The notes: generated by a model not told the origin, from the letters alone. Shown: positions 1 through 9,534, counted from the first letter of the stretch. The stretch: DNA of 64,000 bases from an uncultured Pseudodesulfovibrio sp. (GCF_963664965.1 NZ_OY761823.1:2684001-2748000), one strand, 5' to 3'. Translations and numbers: made by a program.

Positions 1-1051
1 ACTCGATACCCCGGAAGAAGTACAGGCCCTCCTGCCTTTGGATCAGCTGGAACTGGAAGTCGGCTACGGCCTTATCCCGCTGGTAGACGAAGAGCAGAAC
101 GGCAACCTGCTTTCAAGAATTCGCTCGATACGTCGCCAGTTCGCGCTGGACATGGGTGTTGTCATCCCGTCCCTGCACCTGCGTGACAATCTCCAGCTCA
201 AACCGGGCGAATACCGCGTTGTCATCAAAGGCAACCCGGTCGCACAGGCCGAACTGCTTATCGACCACTTTCTCGCCATGGATCCGGGCGATGCAAAACA
301 TCGCATCGAAGGCGTGGAAACCGTGGAGCCCGCATTCAATCTTCCGGCAGTCTGGATTCCGGAAGCCCAGAAAGAAGAAGCCATGCTGGCAGGCTACACT
401 GTTGTCGATCCGTCAACGGTTATCGCCACTCATCTTACCGAAGTATTCCGCCGCAACCTGAAGGAATTCCTCGGACGACAGGAAACACAGGAACTGCTCG
501 ACAATCTGGCAAAACGCGCACCCAAGGCCGTTGAAAGCCTCGTTCCCGCAGTGCTGAGTGTCGGGGGCGTTCAGAAGGTCCTGCAATCGCTGGTCGAAGA
601 AAACGTCTCTATCCGTGACTTGTTGACCATCGTCGAAACTTTGGCAGACTATGCAACAGCGACACAGGACCCCGGACAGCTGACTGAATATGTCCGGGCC
701 AAAATGGGCCGCACCATCGTAAAGCCCTACATGGGCGAAGACGGCGTGTTGCCGATCATCACGCTAAGTCCTCAGATCGACGAAATCCTGAGTCAGGCAA
801 TGCGTCCGGCAGAGCAAGGTGGTTTTCTTGCTCTTGAACCGGGCACGGCACAACAGATCATTCAAGCGGTCAACCGATCGACCGAAGATGCCATGGTTGC
901 GGATGGGCAGCCCATTCTTCTGGTCAGCCCGCAGATCCGGAGTCAGTTTGCCCAGCTCCTGACCCGCTTCATCCCGACCCTGCCGGTCATATCGCAGGCT
1001 GAAATTCCCGCAGACGTGAAAATTCAATCCGCAGCAAACGTGGAACTCTAG
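1..1051 (+). CDS. flhA: Flagellar export apparatus protein FlhA, C-terminal part
   Basis: The window opens inside this gene; the reading phase starts at base 2 and runs to TAG at 1049-1051, leaving about 349 residues. FlhA is the integral membrane gate protein of the flagellar type III export apparatus. What is left is the cytoplasmic C-terminal domain that docks export chaperones and the FliI/FliH ATPase; the N-terminal membrane segments lie upstream of the window. Recognisable family stretches are LEVGYGLIPLVD, IRRQFALDMGVVIPS and YRVVIKGNPVA near the left end. A gap of only 9 bases separates it from flhF, so the two are cotranscribed. Identity is secure; only the partial length limits the entry. 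Confidence 0.96.
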   Translation, partial: LDTPEEVQALLPLDQLELEVGYGLIPLVDEEQNGNLLSRIRSIRRQFALDMGVVIPSLHLRDNLQLKPGEYRVVIKGNPVAQAELLIDHFLAMDPGDAKHRIEGVETVEPAFNLPAVWIPEAQKEEAMLAGYTVVDPSTVIATHLTEVFRRNLKEFLGRQETQELLDNLAKRAPKAVESLVPAVLSVGGVQKVLQSLVEENVSIRDLLTIVETLADYATATQDPGQLTEYVRAKMGRTIVKPYMGEDGVLPIITLSPQIDEILSQAMRPAEQGGFLALEPGTAQQIIQAVNRSTEDAMVADGQPILLVSPQIRSQFAQLLTRFIPTLPVISQAEIPADVKIQSAANVEL

Positions 1052-1060
1052 GACGCAAAC

Positions 1061-2131
1061 ATGCAGATGAAAACGTTTCGAGCCGCCACATCCACCGCGG
1101 CATTTGAAAAGATCAAGGCAGAACTCGGCGACGATGCTGTCATCCTGTCCAACAAAACCATCAGTGAAAACGGTTCGAAATGCTGCGAAATAGTTGCAGC
1201 CATAGACTCCGCACCAGCGGCCCCGAAAAGACAGTCCAAGGAATCCATCGTGGAGGATGCCCTTGAAAACACTGTGGGATGGCAACGGGAGTGGAGCCAG
1301 ATCAAGGGACAGATCATGGCGCTCATGAAGCCTCAAATCGATCTGAATGCACTCTCCCCCAAACAAAAAATTGCAATGGAATATCTGGAACGCGAGGATG
1401 CAGATGAGACCGTAATGACCCGCATCTTCTGTGACCTGCGCGAAGACAAAAACAAATCAGTCCTTCCAGTGCTTGAGTCCTTGGTAAACGTAAAGGCCTT
1501 CAAGGCACAGAACTGGTCAGGCACATTCCACGCCTTTGCAGGTCCGGGCGGTGCTGGAAAGACATCAAGCCTTGTCCGTCTCGCACTCAAGGAAAAAAAG
1601 AGAAATCCCAAAGCGCGCATATGCCTCGCCACGGCAGATGGTGGCCGCGGAAAAGGCCGCATTGTCCTCAAGCACTACGCAGAACTCTCCGGCCTCGCTT
1701 TCCGGGAAATCATCACACGGGACGACTTCCTCCTTCTGCAAAAAGAGGCTGATCAGTTTGACATGATCCTCATCGACCTGCCGGGACTTCCCGGCAAGGC
1801 AACACTGGAGGAATGGTCCGCCCTGTATGGATTGTCAACGTGTGAAGATTTGTCAATTCACCTCGTTCTCAACCCGTATTACAGCACAAAACAGTTTGAA
1901 AGATTCATCGAAAAATATAAAAGTGAACAACTTGCAAGCGTTATCTGGACGAAACTCGATGAAGCCTGTACATTTGGTGCAATATTGAACATGGCGTTCG
2001 TCAGCGGGCTACCGGTTTCCGCCCTTTCGTACGGTTCCGGTCTCAAAAACAGCATCGCACCGGCCACGACGGAAATGATCTGGAGGCTTCTGTTCATGCG
2101 TAAGTTGCCCGGTGGCGACATTCAACCTTAA
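1061..2131 (+). CDS. flhF: Flagellar SRP-type GTPase FlhF
   Basis: FlhF is an SRP-family GTPase that sets the position (usually a pole) of flagellum assembly, together with its regulator FlhG. The 356-residue product begins MQMKTFRAATSTAAF, the usual FlhF opening (basic domain), followed by a helical N domain and a G domain. The G1 P-loop GPGGAGKTS lies at residues 161-169 and a DLPGLP stretch stands where the G3 motif belongs. Length fits the family. flhG follows 17 bases downstream with AGGAG at 2131-2135. The gene order flhA-flhF-flhG-fliA-cheY is the common flagellar arrangement in Desulfovibrio and many polar-flagellate bacteria. Confidence 0.95.
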   Translation: MQMKTFRAATSTAAFEKIKAELGDDAVILSNKTISENGSKCCEIVAAIDSAPAAPKRQSKESIVEDALENTVGWQREWSQIKGQIMALMKPQIDLNALSPKQKIAMEYLEREDADETVMTRIFCDLREDKNKSVLPVLESLVNVKAFKAQNWSGTFHAFAGPGGAGKTSSLVRLALKEKKRNPKARICLATADGGRGKGRIVLKHYAELSGLAFREIITRDDFLLLQKEADQFDMILIDLPGLPGKATLEEWSALYGLSTCEDLSIHLVLNPYYSTKQFERFIEKYKSEQLASVIWTKLDEACTFGAILNMAFVSGLPVSALSYGSGLKNSIAPATTEMIWRLLFMRKLPGGDIQP

Positions 2132-2148
2132 GGAGTATACTAAACGCC

Positions 2149-2976
2149 ATGAGTTCCAAATTACCTCTGGTTCTATCCGTAACGTCCGGCAAGGGCGGAG
2201 TAGGAAAAACCAACATGTCCGTCAATCTGGCCTACTCCTTGAGCATGGCCGGGAAAAAGGTTGTTCTGCTCGACGCAGACCTCGGCCTCGCCAATGTCGA
2301 TGTCATTCTCGGCCTGACGCCTGAGCACAACCTCTTTCACCTCTTTCATGAGGACATGACTCTCGACAAAATTCTGTATGAAACTCCATACGGATTCAGA
2401 ATCCTGCCCGCGTCTTCCGGTATCAGTGACATGGTCAGCCTTGACAGAGGCCAGAAACTCGACCTGCTTGATGCCATGGACACGCTTGAAGACGATGTGG
2501 ACTATCTCATCGTGGATACGGGTGCAGGAATCAATGACAACGTCCTCTACTTCAATCTGGCCGTGCAGGAACGCCTTCTGGTGATTACACCGGAACCCAC
2601 TTCACTGACGGATGCCTACGCGCTTATCAAGGTGCTCAAACTCCAGCATGGCGTTGAACACTTCCGAGTTCTCGTAAATATGGTCAAAGACCGCAAATCG
2701 GCAAAGGACGTGTACATCAAACTGCTCAATGCGTGCGACCACTTCCTTGATGGCATATCTCTGGATCTGGTCGGTTTCATTCCCTTTGATCCCAATGTTC
2801 GCAACTCGGTAATTGCACAGACCCCGTTCTGCCACAAATTTCCGAAAACTCCGGCAAGCACGGCAGTCAGACAGACCGCCCAGAAAATCAACGCTTGGCA
2901 AGTAACAAACAATACTGATGGCAATATTAAATTCTTCTGGAAGAAGCTCCTCTTCCAGGAACAGTCCGTGGCTTGA
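2149..2976 (+). CDS. flhG: FlhG/MinD-family ATPase
   Basis: MinD/ParA-type ATPase (also called FleN or YlxH) that limits flagellar number and stimulates FlhF GTPase. The deviant Walker A motif SGKGGVGKT is at residues 13-21 and the LLDADLGLANVD stretch that follows is typical of MinD/FlhG. The 275-residue length is normal. Start ATG at 2149 is preceded by AGGAG at 2131-2135. The last 59 bases overlap the beginning of fliA in another frame, which points to translational coupling of the two. Confidence 0.94.
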   Translation: MSSKLPLVLSVTSGKGGVGKTNMSVNLAYSLSMAGKKVVLLDADLGLANVDVILGLTPEHNLFHLFHEDMTLDKILYETPYGFRILPASSGISDMVSLDRGQKLDLLDAMDTLEDDVDYLIVDTGAGINDNVLYFNLAVQERLLVITPEPTSLTDAYALIKVLKLQHGVEHFRVLVNMVKDRKSAKDVYIKLLNACDHFLDGISLDLVGFIPFDPNVRNSVIAQTPFCHKFPKTPASTAVRQTAQKINAWQVTNNTDGNIKFFWKKLLFQEQSVA

Positions 2977-3703
2977 GCTGGAAAAAGGCGTCAAGAACTG
3001 GGATGATTTCTCCCCGAGAGACCGGGAAGACATCGTCCGCTTCTACTCGCCCAAAATCCGGATACTCGCCCTGCGACTTAAATCCAAACTGCCTCAAAGT
3101 GTTGAACTGGGCGAACTGATAAGCGCAGGCAGCCTCGGACTGCTTGACGCCCTTGGAAAATTCAATCCGGAACTTGGCATCAAGTTCGAAACCTACTCGG
3201 AGAATCGCATCAAGGGAGCCATGCTTGATGAACTTCGACGTATGGACTGGTTCTCACGGGGACTCCGGCAGAAAGTAAAGGTTCTGGAAGATGCCCAACG
3301 GCGGATAGAACACGAAACCGGCTCTCCGGCCACCTCTGAACAGTTGCAAAACCATACCGGAATGTCGGAAAAAGAAGTTCAGCAAGGATTGGAGGCGCTC
3401 AACAATCAAATATGCCTGAGTCTCGACAGTTTTCACGACCACCTTGTCGGGCACAAAGGTCTCTCGGACGATGAGCCTTTTCAGTCTACGGCATTTCAGG
3501 AAATTGTTGACAAAGTAGCCAATCTCATTGAGGAATTGACGCCAAGGGAAAAATTGGTCATATCTTTATACTACGGCGAAGAGTTAAACATGAAAGAAAC
3601 TGCCGAGGTCATGGATATAACCGAAGGCCGAGTTTCTCAACTACACTCCCAGGCCTTGAAAAAATTGAGAAAAACTTTCAGAGATCGCTACGAAAGCGAG
3701 TAA
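2918..3703 (+). CDS. fliA: Flagellar sigma factor FliA (sigma-28)
   Basis: Alternative sigma factor that directs RNA polymerase to late flagellar and chemotaxis genes. Sigma-70 region 2 is seen around LGELISAGSLGLLDALGKFNP through RIKGAMLDELRRMDW; region 4 lies at the C-terminus (LTPREKLVISLYYGEELNMKE, then TEGRVSQLHSQALKKLR). The total of 261 residues fits FliA. The only ATG in frame before the conserved part is at 2918, giving a 59-base overlap with flhG and a weak ribosome site, so the exact start is less certain than the gene. cheY follows after 21 bases with GAAAGGAG. Confidence 0.95.
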   Translation: MAILNSSGRSSSSRNSPWLELEKGVKNWDDFSPRDREDIVRFYSPKIRILALRLKSKLPQSVELGELISAGSLGLLDALGKFNPELGIKFETYSENRIKGAMLDELRRMDWFSRGLRQKVKVLEDAQRRIEHETGSPATSEQLQNHTGMSEKEVQQGLEALNNQICLSLDSFHDHLVGHKGLSDDEPFQSTAFQEIVDKVANLIEELTPREKLVISLYYGEELNMKETAEVMDITEGRVSQLHSQALKKLRKTFRDRYESE

Positions 3704-3724
3704 ATTAGACGAAAGGAGACTCCC

Positions 3725-4105
3725 ATGGGTTACGACACTAATATGCGTGTGCTTGTTGTTGATGACTTTTCCACCATGCGTAAAATCATCAAAAATATTC
3801 TTCGCCAGCTCGGCTTCACCAACATTGTCGAAGCTGACGACGGTTCTACCGCTTGGGAAGTGCTGAACAAAGACAACATCGACTTCATTGTTTCCGACTG
3901 GAACATGCCCACCATGTCCGGAATCGAACTGCTCCGCAAAGTTCGCGGCAGTGAAGAATACGCTGACATCCCGTTTCTGATGGTTACTGCTGAAGCACAG
4001 CAGGAAAACATCATTGAAGCGGTGCAGGCCAAAGTTTCCAACTACATTGTCAAGCCGTTCACCCCTGAAACCCTGGGCCAGAAGATCGACAAAATCTTCG
4101 CCTAA
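3725..4105 (+). CDS. cheY: Chemotaxis response regulator CheY
   Basis: Single-domain receiver of 126 residues that, when phosphorylated by CheA, binds the flagellar switch. The acidic pair is D13-D14, the phosphoacceptor D58 (in SDWNMP), the switch threonine T88 and the conserved lysine K110 in VKPF. Sequence and length match the CheY subgroup encoded in flagellar operons. AAAGGAG lies 7 bases before ATG. A 30-base gap leads to the fliL-like gene. Confidence 0.95.
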   Translation: MGYDTNMRVLVVDDFSTMRKIIKNILRQLGFTNIVEADDGSTAWEVLNKDNIDFIVSDWNMPTMSGIELLRKVRGSEEYADIPFLMVTAEAQQENIIEAVQAKVSNYIVKPFTPETLGQKIDKIFA

Positions 4106-4135
4106 CCTCAGGGAAAAGCCTGCTAGGCGCACCCA

Positions 4136-4858
4136 ATGGTATTATTAGTCCCGGATGATTCAGAAGATGTAACCGAAGATGTTTCGGTTGACGCTTCCGA
4201 AGAGTCCGGGCAGCCCAAAGCTCAGCTGGATGACAGCGAAGCCAGCAGGGCAACACAAAAAGTCGATCTCGACCTTGACGATGCACCGTTCCTTGAAGAC
4301 GAGGATGAAGAGGAAGAAATAATCGAGGAAGAAGAGGAGGAAACGCCCCTTCTTGAAAAGCCCGATGATAAGCGCTCTTTTGACTTCAAGGCACTGCTGA
4401 CGAATAAAGTCTTTTTGATCGGTTCCGGCATCATTCTCATACTGATTGCCATCATAATCATTCTCCTGCTTCGAGAACCTGAAGCGCCACCACCTCCGCC
4501 GCCAGTGGAAACAGTACAACCGGAAGTTGTCCCTGAAATAGTTGAAGAAGACCCGGAAATTCTTATTCGACTTGATCCGTTCCTGATTGAACAGAAAGAC
4601 AAGGAAAACCAGATCAGGTTCCTTGAAGCCCGAATCGTCGTCAGCACAACGGATGACGGATTGGCCCGCCAGTTCAAGCAGGAAACATATGCTGTTCGCA
4701 ACGCGCTCTACTACTATCTGAAAAATAAGGATTTGGAGTTTTTATCCGATAAGGAAAATAGCGACAAACTCAAACGGGAACTTTTGGCCATCATCAACCA
4801 ATATATGGGGTTTGGCCAATTTGAAACGCTTCTCTTTGAGCAATACCTTGTGAGGTAG
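4136..4858 (+). CDS. fliL: Flagellar basal-body protein FliL
   Basis: FliL is an inner-membrane protein around the motor stator that affects stator activation and torque. This version has a long acidic cytoplasmic N-terminus (very Glu/Asp-rich at residues 44-70), one membrane span at about 92-112, a run of six prolines at 118-123, and a periplasmic C-terminal domain with the FliL pattern (LDPFLIEQ, then RFLEARIVVSTTD). At 240 residues it is longer than the usual 150-180 because of the acidic leader. The operon position after cheY supports the call. Confidence 0.88.
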   Translation: MVLLVPDDSEDVTEDVSVDASEESGQPKAQLDDSEASRATQKVDLDLDDAPFLEDEDEEEEIIEEEEEETPLLEKPDDKRSFDFKALLTNKVFLIGSGIILILIAIIIILLLREPEAPPPPPPVETVQPEVVPEIVEEDPEILIRLDPFLIEQKDKENQIRFLEARIVVSTTDDGLARQFKQETYAVRNALYYYLKNKDLEFLSDKENSDKLKRELLAIINQYMGFGQFETLLFEQYLVR

Positions 4859-4860
4859 CC

Positions 4861-5187
4861 ATGAGTTCAACACCGCTGGATCTTCCAGTTCTCATATCAC
4901 AACTGCCTTATGTTGCGAAAATTGCTCATGTGGAAAAAGCGAAACCGGAAATCCATCAGCAGCTTTTCGGACCAATGATGGCTGAACATGTTCAAAAGAA
5001 TCAAAGCAAAGTTCAGCAGGTCAATAAGAAAGAAAGAACCGACCCTGTTGATCGCGATGGAAGAAAAAACGAACAGCAGGCTCAGTCGGAACGCAGGAAA
5101 AAAGAAGAAGAACCAGATGATTCCCCTGAAACGGGTGCTTCTAGCGCTTCCCCATGGTCTGGCAATATCGTCAATGTAAAAATCTGA
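4861..5187 (+). CDS. Uncharacterised hydrophilic protein of the flagellar operon
   Basis: A 108-residue product with no recognised domain. The first 45 residues are mixed and could fold (LPVLISQLPYVAKIAHVEKAK); the remainder is highly charged, Lys/Glu/Gln-rich and probably disordered or coiled. There is no signal peptide or membrane segment. It starts 2 bases after the fliL stop and is followed within 28 bases by the next gene, so it belongs to the flagellar transcript. A role in flagellar function is inference from position only. Confidence 0.7.
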   Translation: MSSTPLDLPVLISQLPYVAKIAHVEKAKPEIHQQLFGPMMAEHVQKNQSKVQQVNKKERTDPVDRDGRKNEQQAQSERRKKEEEPDDSPETGASSASPWSGNIVNVKI

Positions 5188-5214
5188 CAACAGCACAACG
5201 CACAAGGTTTACGC

Positions 5215-5622
5215 ATGTCCAACCTGCTCCTCATCCTTTTTACAGTCAGTGAAGTTATTCTTCTCGTCATAGTGATACTGTTCTTTCTCCGCCTCAAAAA
5301 ATCAGAAGCCCTGCTCTCCGGCCTCCAGGTCAAGCAGGAAGAGTTCATCAAACGCCTTCAGTTCAACACGCAACTGGAAAATGAACTTGTCGCGACGTTT
5401 GAACAAAGGCAACAAGAGCTTGTTACCCTGAACCAGGAAATTGAGGCCAAAGCTGCCGAACTGAAAAAACTGGTCGACATGGCCAGCGACTACTGCAAGT
5501 CACCCCAGTTTATGCGGGAAATCATCATCAAAGGACACCGAGCAGGCAAATCTCCTCTACAACTCGCCAAGTCAACCGGTCTCAGCCTTGAGGAAGTTGA
5601 ACTGATTATAGATCAGGCATAA
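5215..5622 (+). CDS. Membrane-anchored coiled-coil protein, DUF2802-like
   Basis: 135 residues: an N-terminal membrane span (about residues 3-25), a long predicted coiled coil (about 30-95) and a short C-terminal helix-turn-helix-like segment (KSPLQLAKSTGLSLEEVELIIDQA). That arrangement resembles the DUF2802 proteins that occur near flagellar and chemotaxis genes in other proteobacteria. The function of that family is unknown. It sits between the acidic gene upstream and the next gene 2 bases downstream, so it is co-expressed with the flagellar genes. Confidence 0.7.
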   Translation: MSNLLLILFTVSEVILLVIVILFFLRLKKSEALLSGLQVKQEEFIKRLQFNTQLENELVATFEQRQQELVTLNQEIEAKAAELKKLVDMASDYCKSPQFMREIIIKGHRAGKSPLQLAKSTGLSLEEVELIIDQA

Positions 5623-5624
5623 CC

Positions 5625-6461
5625 ATGCGTATACGTGGGTCGGGCTCAGGATTTCAAGGCTTTGGCAAAGGCCGGGACCGTTCTGATTCGTTTCGCAAAG
5701 GACGAAAAAAAGGGCAGAAAGTACGTGGAATCCTTCTCAAGTGGATTTCAAAGGACATGGCTTGGGTCAATATCGACGGCCACAAACTTCTCGCTAATCT
5801 TCATTCGCCAGCGCCGGAAGGCACTCATCTGACCTTTATCATCAGACAGCTTTCACCTGAAATCATTCTCAAGGCCATATTTGAACCATCGGCAGCAAAA
5901 CAGGGCCCGCTCGATCTCATCAAGACATTCGACACCTCACGCACCCTCTTTGAAAACAAATTCAGACTGTTGGCAAACTATGGCGGCAACAGCCTTCATG
6001 GATTCATGGATTGGCTCATTGACACTCCCGAAGCCTTTGTCATGTACAGTGACGTAGTTTCATGCATAAACCAGATAAACAGGTCCATGGACCATGAAAA
6101 AAACTGGCAGCTATTATACGCTCCCTGGATGCTCCCCGAAGGTCGTAGGCATATCGCTGCCATATACCAAAAGAACTCATCATCCACGGAACAATTCACA
6201 GAATTGCACTATGAATGTGAGCTTGCCCAGTTGGGAATGGTCAGAATCGAATTTCTCCACAAATCGCCCGATGCAGGCTACCGACTCAAGACACAATATT
6301 CAGCCAGAACTCAAGAACTTAAACAATATCTGAAGTCTCGTTCATATCCCAACCTGACAGCTCCTCCTGAATGCTTGGGGATTAGCCGTCTTTCCCCCAG
6401 GGAGCACGGAGGCCTTCTGTCGGAAATCATCTTTGCACAACAAAAAAAGCCCGCCAAATAG
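5625..6461 (+). CDS. Uncharacterised protein, last gene of the flagellar operon
   Basis: A 278-residue protein that I do not recognise. The first 35 residues are very basic and Gly/Ser/Arg-rich (GSGSGFQGFGKGRDRSD), suggesting a disordered or nucleic-acid-binding tail; the rest is mixed alpha/beta with no membrane span. The second half has spacing reminiscent of C-terminal FliK-like domains, but no diagnostic motif. It follows the DUF2802-like gene by 2 bases and is directly followed by a strong terminator, so it ends the flagellar transcript. Confidence 0.7.
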   Translation: MRIRGSGSGFQGFGKGRDRSDSFRKGRKKGQKVRGILLKWISKDMAWVNIDGHKLLANLHSPAPEGTHLTFIIRQLSPEIILKAIFEPSAAKQGPLDLIKTFDTSRTLFENKFRLLANYGGNSLHGFMDWLIDTPEAFVMYSDVVSCINQINRSMDHEKNWQLLYAPWMLPEGRRHIAAIYQKNSSSTEQFTELHYECELAQLGMVRIEFLHKSPDAGYRLKTQYSARTQELKQYLKSRSYPNLTAPPECLGISRLSPREHGGLLSEIIFAQQKKPAK

Positions 6462-6473
6462 ACGGGCTTTTCT
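6445..6473. terminator. Bidirectional rho-independent terminator (flagellar operon / lpxC)
   Basis: A 9-bp perfect stem (AAAAGCCCG 6445-6453 with CGGGCTTTT 6463-6471) with a 9-base loop. A-tract on one side and T-tract on the other let it work in both directions, between the convergent flagellar operon and lpxC. It overlaps the last codons of the upstream gene. Confidence 0.85.
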
Positions 6474-6493
6474 TTCCTTGCATAAAGGGAATT

Positions 6494-7414
6494 TTAAGCA
6501 GTAGCTGCAACCGGTTCGGCAAGACCTTCGGGAACGGAATCCTCGACAGTCTCGGGCACTGGCATGATCTTGCTCTCAAGATAAAGGCTGCGGTTTTCAT
6601 CAAGGTGGCGTAAAAAGGCGTTATTCATGGCATGACCGGAAGCAAACACTTCAAAGTGTCCCTGAATGGAAGCGCCAAGCACAGCCATATCACCGACAAA
6701 ATCAAGCAGCTTGTGACGGACAAATTCGTCCTTGAAACGCAACCCTTCCGCGTTAAGCACACCGTATTCATCCAGAACAACGGCGTTGTCCAATGAGCCG
6801 CCAAGAGCCAAGCCGTTGGCATGCAGATAATCGACTTCCTTGAGGAAACCAAATGTGCGGGCCTTGGCAATTTCCTTGCTGAAATTCTCAGGCGTGATTT
6901 CAAGTTGCATTCGCTGCGTTCCGATAAGCGGATGTGCAAATTCGATGGTATAATCAACACGATACCCGTCATACGGGCGGGCCTTGATGTATTTTCCATC
7001 CTGCTCGAAATCAACGGCCTTGCTTACAGCCATGACCTGACGAGGCTTGTTCAACTTCCGGACACCAGCCTGTTTCAACAGGTAAACAAAGGAAGCAGCG
7101 CTACCGTCCATAATGGGCAATTCCTTGCCGGTCACTTCGATATGAATATTATCAATACCCATTCCACTCACAGCCGAAAGCAGGTGTTCAACCGTAGCCA
7201 CGGATTCACGACCGTCACCAAGAACGGTGGCAAGTCCGGTGCCGACAACATGCGAAGGCGTGGGAGTAAGGAAGGTGGACCCGGTTCCATTACGAAGAGA
7301 AAACAGAATTCCGGTATCCTCAGTGGCGGGACGAAGAACCAGCTCAACCTGCTTACCGCTGTGCAGACCGATTCCCGTGCAACGCACTGATTTATGTATA
7401 GTAGTTTGTAGCAT
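6494..7414 (-). CDS. lpxC: UDP-3-O-acyl-N-acetylglucosamine deacetylase LpxC
   Basis: Zinc deacetylase, committed step of lipid A synthesis in the cytoplasm. Zinc and catalytic residues are visible: H77 in VEHLLSA, H234 and D238 in RHKLLDFVGD, and H261 in SGHAMNN. The length of 306 residues is normal. Two ATGs stand in tandem (7417 and 7414); GGAGG is only 1 base from the first but 4 from the second, so the second is preferred. It is the last gene of the rpmE-DUF1385-prfA-prmC-lpxC series, separated from prmC by 180 AT-rich bases that may hold its own promoter. Confidence 0.96.
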   Translation of the reverse strand: MLQTTIHKSVRCTGIGLHSGKQVELVLRPATEDTGILFSLRNGTGSTFLTPTPSHVVGTGLATVLGDGRESVATVEHLLSAVSGMGIDNIHIEVTGKELPIMDGSAASFVYLLKQAGVRKLNKPRQVMAVSKAVDFEQDGKYIKARPYDGYRVDYTIEFAHPLIGTQRMQLEITPENFSKEIAKARTFGFLKEVDYLHANGLALGGSLDNAVVLDEYGVLNAEGLRFKDEFVRHKLLDFVGDMAVLGASIQGHFEVFASGHAMNNAFLRHLDENRSLYLESKIMPVPETVEDSVPEGLAEPVAATA

Positions 7415-7593
7415 CATTCCTCCGATTGAAAATCGACTTCAATATAGCAAGAAGAATGCCAATCACAAGAACCGATCTAACCGCTTAATTTTATGTAATT
7501 ATTTTTTCAGGAAACTTTCTAGAGAACTGTATTATTCTCGCAACTATTTGTATTTTTACAACAAGAAATTCACAAACTGTTGCTTTTTTGCGA

Positions 7594-8448
7594 TTAGGCT
7601 TTTCTCAAAAAAACCACACGATCAAGTCCGGCAAGGTCCTTAATAACAGTAACATCCTCAAATCCTGAACACTCGCCGGACGTTATTTTTTTTATGGCTT
7701 CACCTTGCCCGCATCCGATTTCGATCATGAAAATACCACCGGGCTTGAGAGCACTAAAAACATGCGGGAGCATGGCCCTGATATGGTCAAGCCCATCCAC
7801 TCCACTCACCAAGGCCTCTACCGGCTCAAAATCACGAACCTCGTGGCTGGCAATTTCATATTCATTTTCAGTGACATATGGAGGATTTGAGACAATCATA
7901 TCAAACTCTGACTCATCAAATATCGGCTGGGTAAAATCTGCTCGGATGAAATCCAACCGTTCAGACACGTCATGAGCTTTGGCATTGGAAGCAGCAACAG
8001 CAAGTGCCGCCGGACTCATGTCAACGGCTACTCCGGAAGCCTGAGAAAACAGTTTTGCTATGGTAACGGCCAAAATGCCGGACCCCGTTCCCAAATCGGC
8101 AAAACGAAAAGCCGAGCCCTGCTCGAAACAGCGCTCGACTTCCTCAACAATATGTTCTGTTTCCGGACGAGGTATCAGGACGTCCGAAGTAACGGTAAAG
8201 TCGATTCCGTAAAATTCCTTACGCCCGAGAATGTATGCAATCGGCTCGCCAGCAGCGCGACGAGTAACATAAGCCTTGATCTGAACGGCTTCATCTGGGG
8301 TCACCATGCGTTCTCGATCCAGAACCAATGACAGACGGGAACATCCCAAGACCTCTGCCACAAGCAATTCGGCGCTGAGCCGGGGTGAATCCACACCCTG
8401 AAGGTGGGATTCACACTCCGAAAGCAATTCTATGACACTAGGGGGCAT
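7594..8448 (-). CDS. prmC: Release factor glutamine methyltransferase PrmC
   Basis: Methylates the glutamine of the GGQ motif of release factors RF1/RF2 using SAM. Counting from an upstream TTG codon at 8457, GTGSG (SAM loop) is at 123-127 and the signature NPPY at 191-194. The ATG at 8448 is the more likely start. Length of about 284 residues is typical. It follows prfA by 16 bases; the prfA-prmC pairing with its substrate is the classic arrangement. Confidence 0.95.
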   Translation of the reverse strand: MPPSVIELLSECESHLQGVDSPRLSAELLVAEVLGCSRLSLVLDRERMVTPDEAVQIKAYVTRRAAGEPIAYILGRKEFYGIDFTVTSDVLIPRPETEHIVEEVERCFEQGSAFRFADLGTGSGILAVTIAKLFSQASGVAVDMSPAALAVAASNAKAHDVSERLDFIRADFTQPIFDESEFDMIVSNPPYVTENEYEIASHEVRDFEPVEALVSGVDGLDHIRAMLPHVFSALKPGGIFMIEIGCGQGEAIKKITSGECSGFEDVTVIKDLAGLDRVVFLRKA

Positions 8449-8464
8449 TCGATCCAAAGACAGG

Positions 8465-9532
8465 CTAATCGCCCTGTCGCTTCATGGCTTCCGCCTGATA
8501 ATGGCTGATAAGGGCATCAGTCAGATCCTCAAGCTCGCCTTCCATAACCTGCGGCAACTTGTGAAGCGTCAGATTAATGCGATGGTCCGTCACACGCCCC
8601 TGCGGGAAATTGTACGTACGGATACGCTCGGAACGATCACCGGAACCGACTTGGCTGCGACGCGTGGCATCTTCCTCGGCCTTGGCCTTTTCCTGTTCAA
8701 GCTGAAGCAGACGGGAACGCAAGACCTTCATGGCTTTTGCCTTATTCTTGTGCTGCGATTTTTCATCCTGACAGATGACAATCAAACCGGTCGGAACGTG
8801 AGTGATACGAATGGCTGAGTCTGTGGTATTAACAGACTGCCCGCCGGGACCGGAGGCACGGAAGACGTCAACACGGAGATCTTCATTCCTGATATCAACA
8901 TCAACTTCTTCGGCCTCGGCCATAATGGCGACAGTGACCGCAGAAGTGTGAATACGTCCCTGCGACTCGGTAGCCGGAACGCGCTGCACTCGATGGGTAC
9001 CAGATTCGAATTTAAGCTTGCTGTAGACCATCTCACCGGAAATGGACGCAATGATTTCCTTGAGTCCGCCGGAGCCGGTGGTGTTGGAACTCATTTCCTC
9101 GATCTTCCATTTGTTGTTCTCCGCGTAGCGGGAATACATACGGAACAGATCAGCGGCAAACAGCGCGGCTTCATCGCCACCTGTCCCTGCCCGAATTTCA
9201 AGAATGATGTTCTTTTCATCCATGGGATCCTTGGGAAGCAGGAGTATCTTCAACTGCTCCTCAAGTCCGGGAAGTCGGCTTTCGATGTCTTCGATTTCCA
9301 TCTTTGCCATTTCTTGAATATCGGGATCGGAATCGGCGAGCATCTCGCGATTGTCTTCAAGTTCCTGTGAGCTCTTCTTATATTCTCGAAAAACTTTGAC
9401 TATTGCGCCAAGATCAGAGTGAGCCTTAGAGACTTTCTTGTACCGCTCCTGATCATTGAAAATGTCAGGCTGAGCAAGCTCCTGCTCCAGTTCTTCATAT
9501 TTGACTTCAATTTCTTCAAGCTTGCCAAACAT
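8465..9532 (-). CDS. prfA: Peptide chain release factor 1
   Basis: Recognises UAA and UAG stop codons on the ribosome. The GGQ motif is at residues 230-232 and the codon-recognition motif PAT (PxT class of RF1) at 186-188. Start chosen at ATG 9532 ([10 protein letters not shown]), which has AGGAG 8 bases upstream; a GTG three codons earlier has no such site. 355 residues, normal for RF1. The DUF1385 stop lies 2 bases upstream of this ATG, so the pair is translationally coupled. Confidence 0.96.
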   Translation of the reverse strand: MFGKLEEIEVKYEELEQELAQPDIFNDQERYKKVSKAHSDLGAIVKVFREYKKSSQELEDNREMLADSDPDIQEMAKMEIEDIESRLPGLEEQLKILLLPKDPMDEKNIILEIRAGTGGDEAALFAADLFRMYSRYAENNKWKIEEMSSNTTGSGGLKEIIASISGEMVYSKLKFESGTHRVQRVPATESQGRIHTSAVTVAIMAEAEEVDVDIRNEDLRVDVFRASGPGGQSVNTTDSAIRITHVPTGLIVICQDEKSQHKNKAKAMKVLRSRLLQLEQEKAKAEEDATRRSQVGSGDRSERIRTYNFPQGRVTDHRINLTLHKLPQVMEGELEDLTDALISHYQAEAMKRQGD

Positions 9533-9534
9533 TA

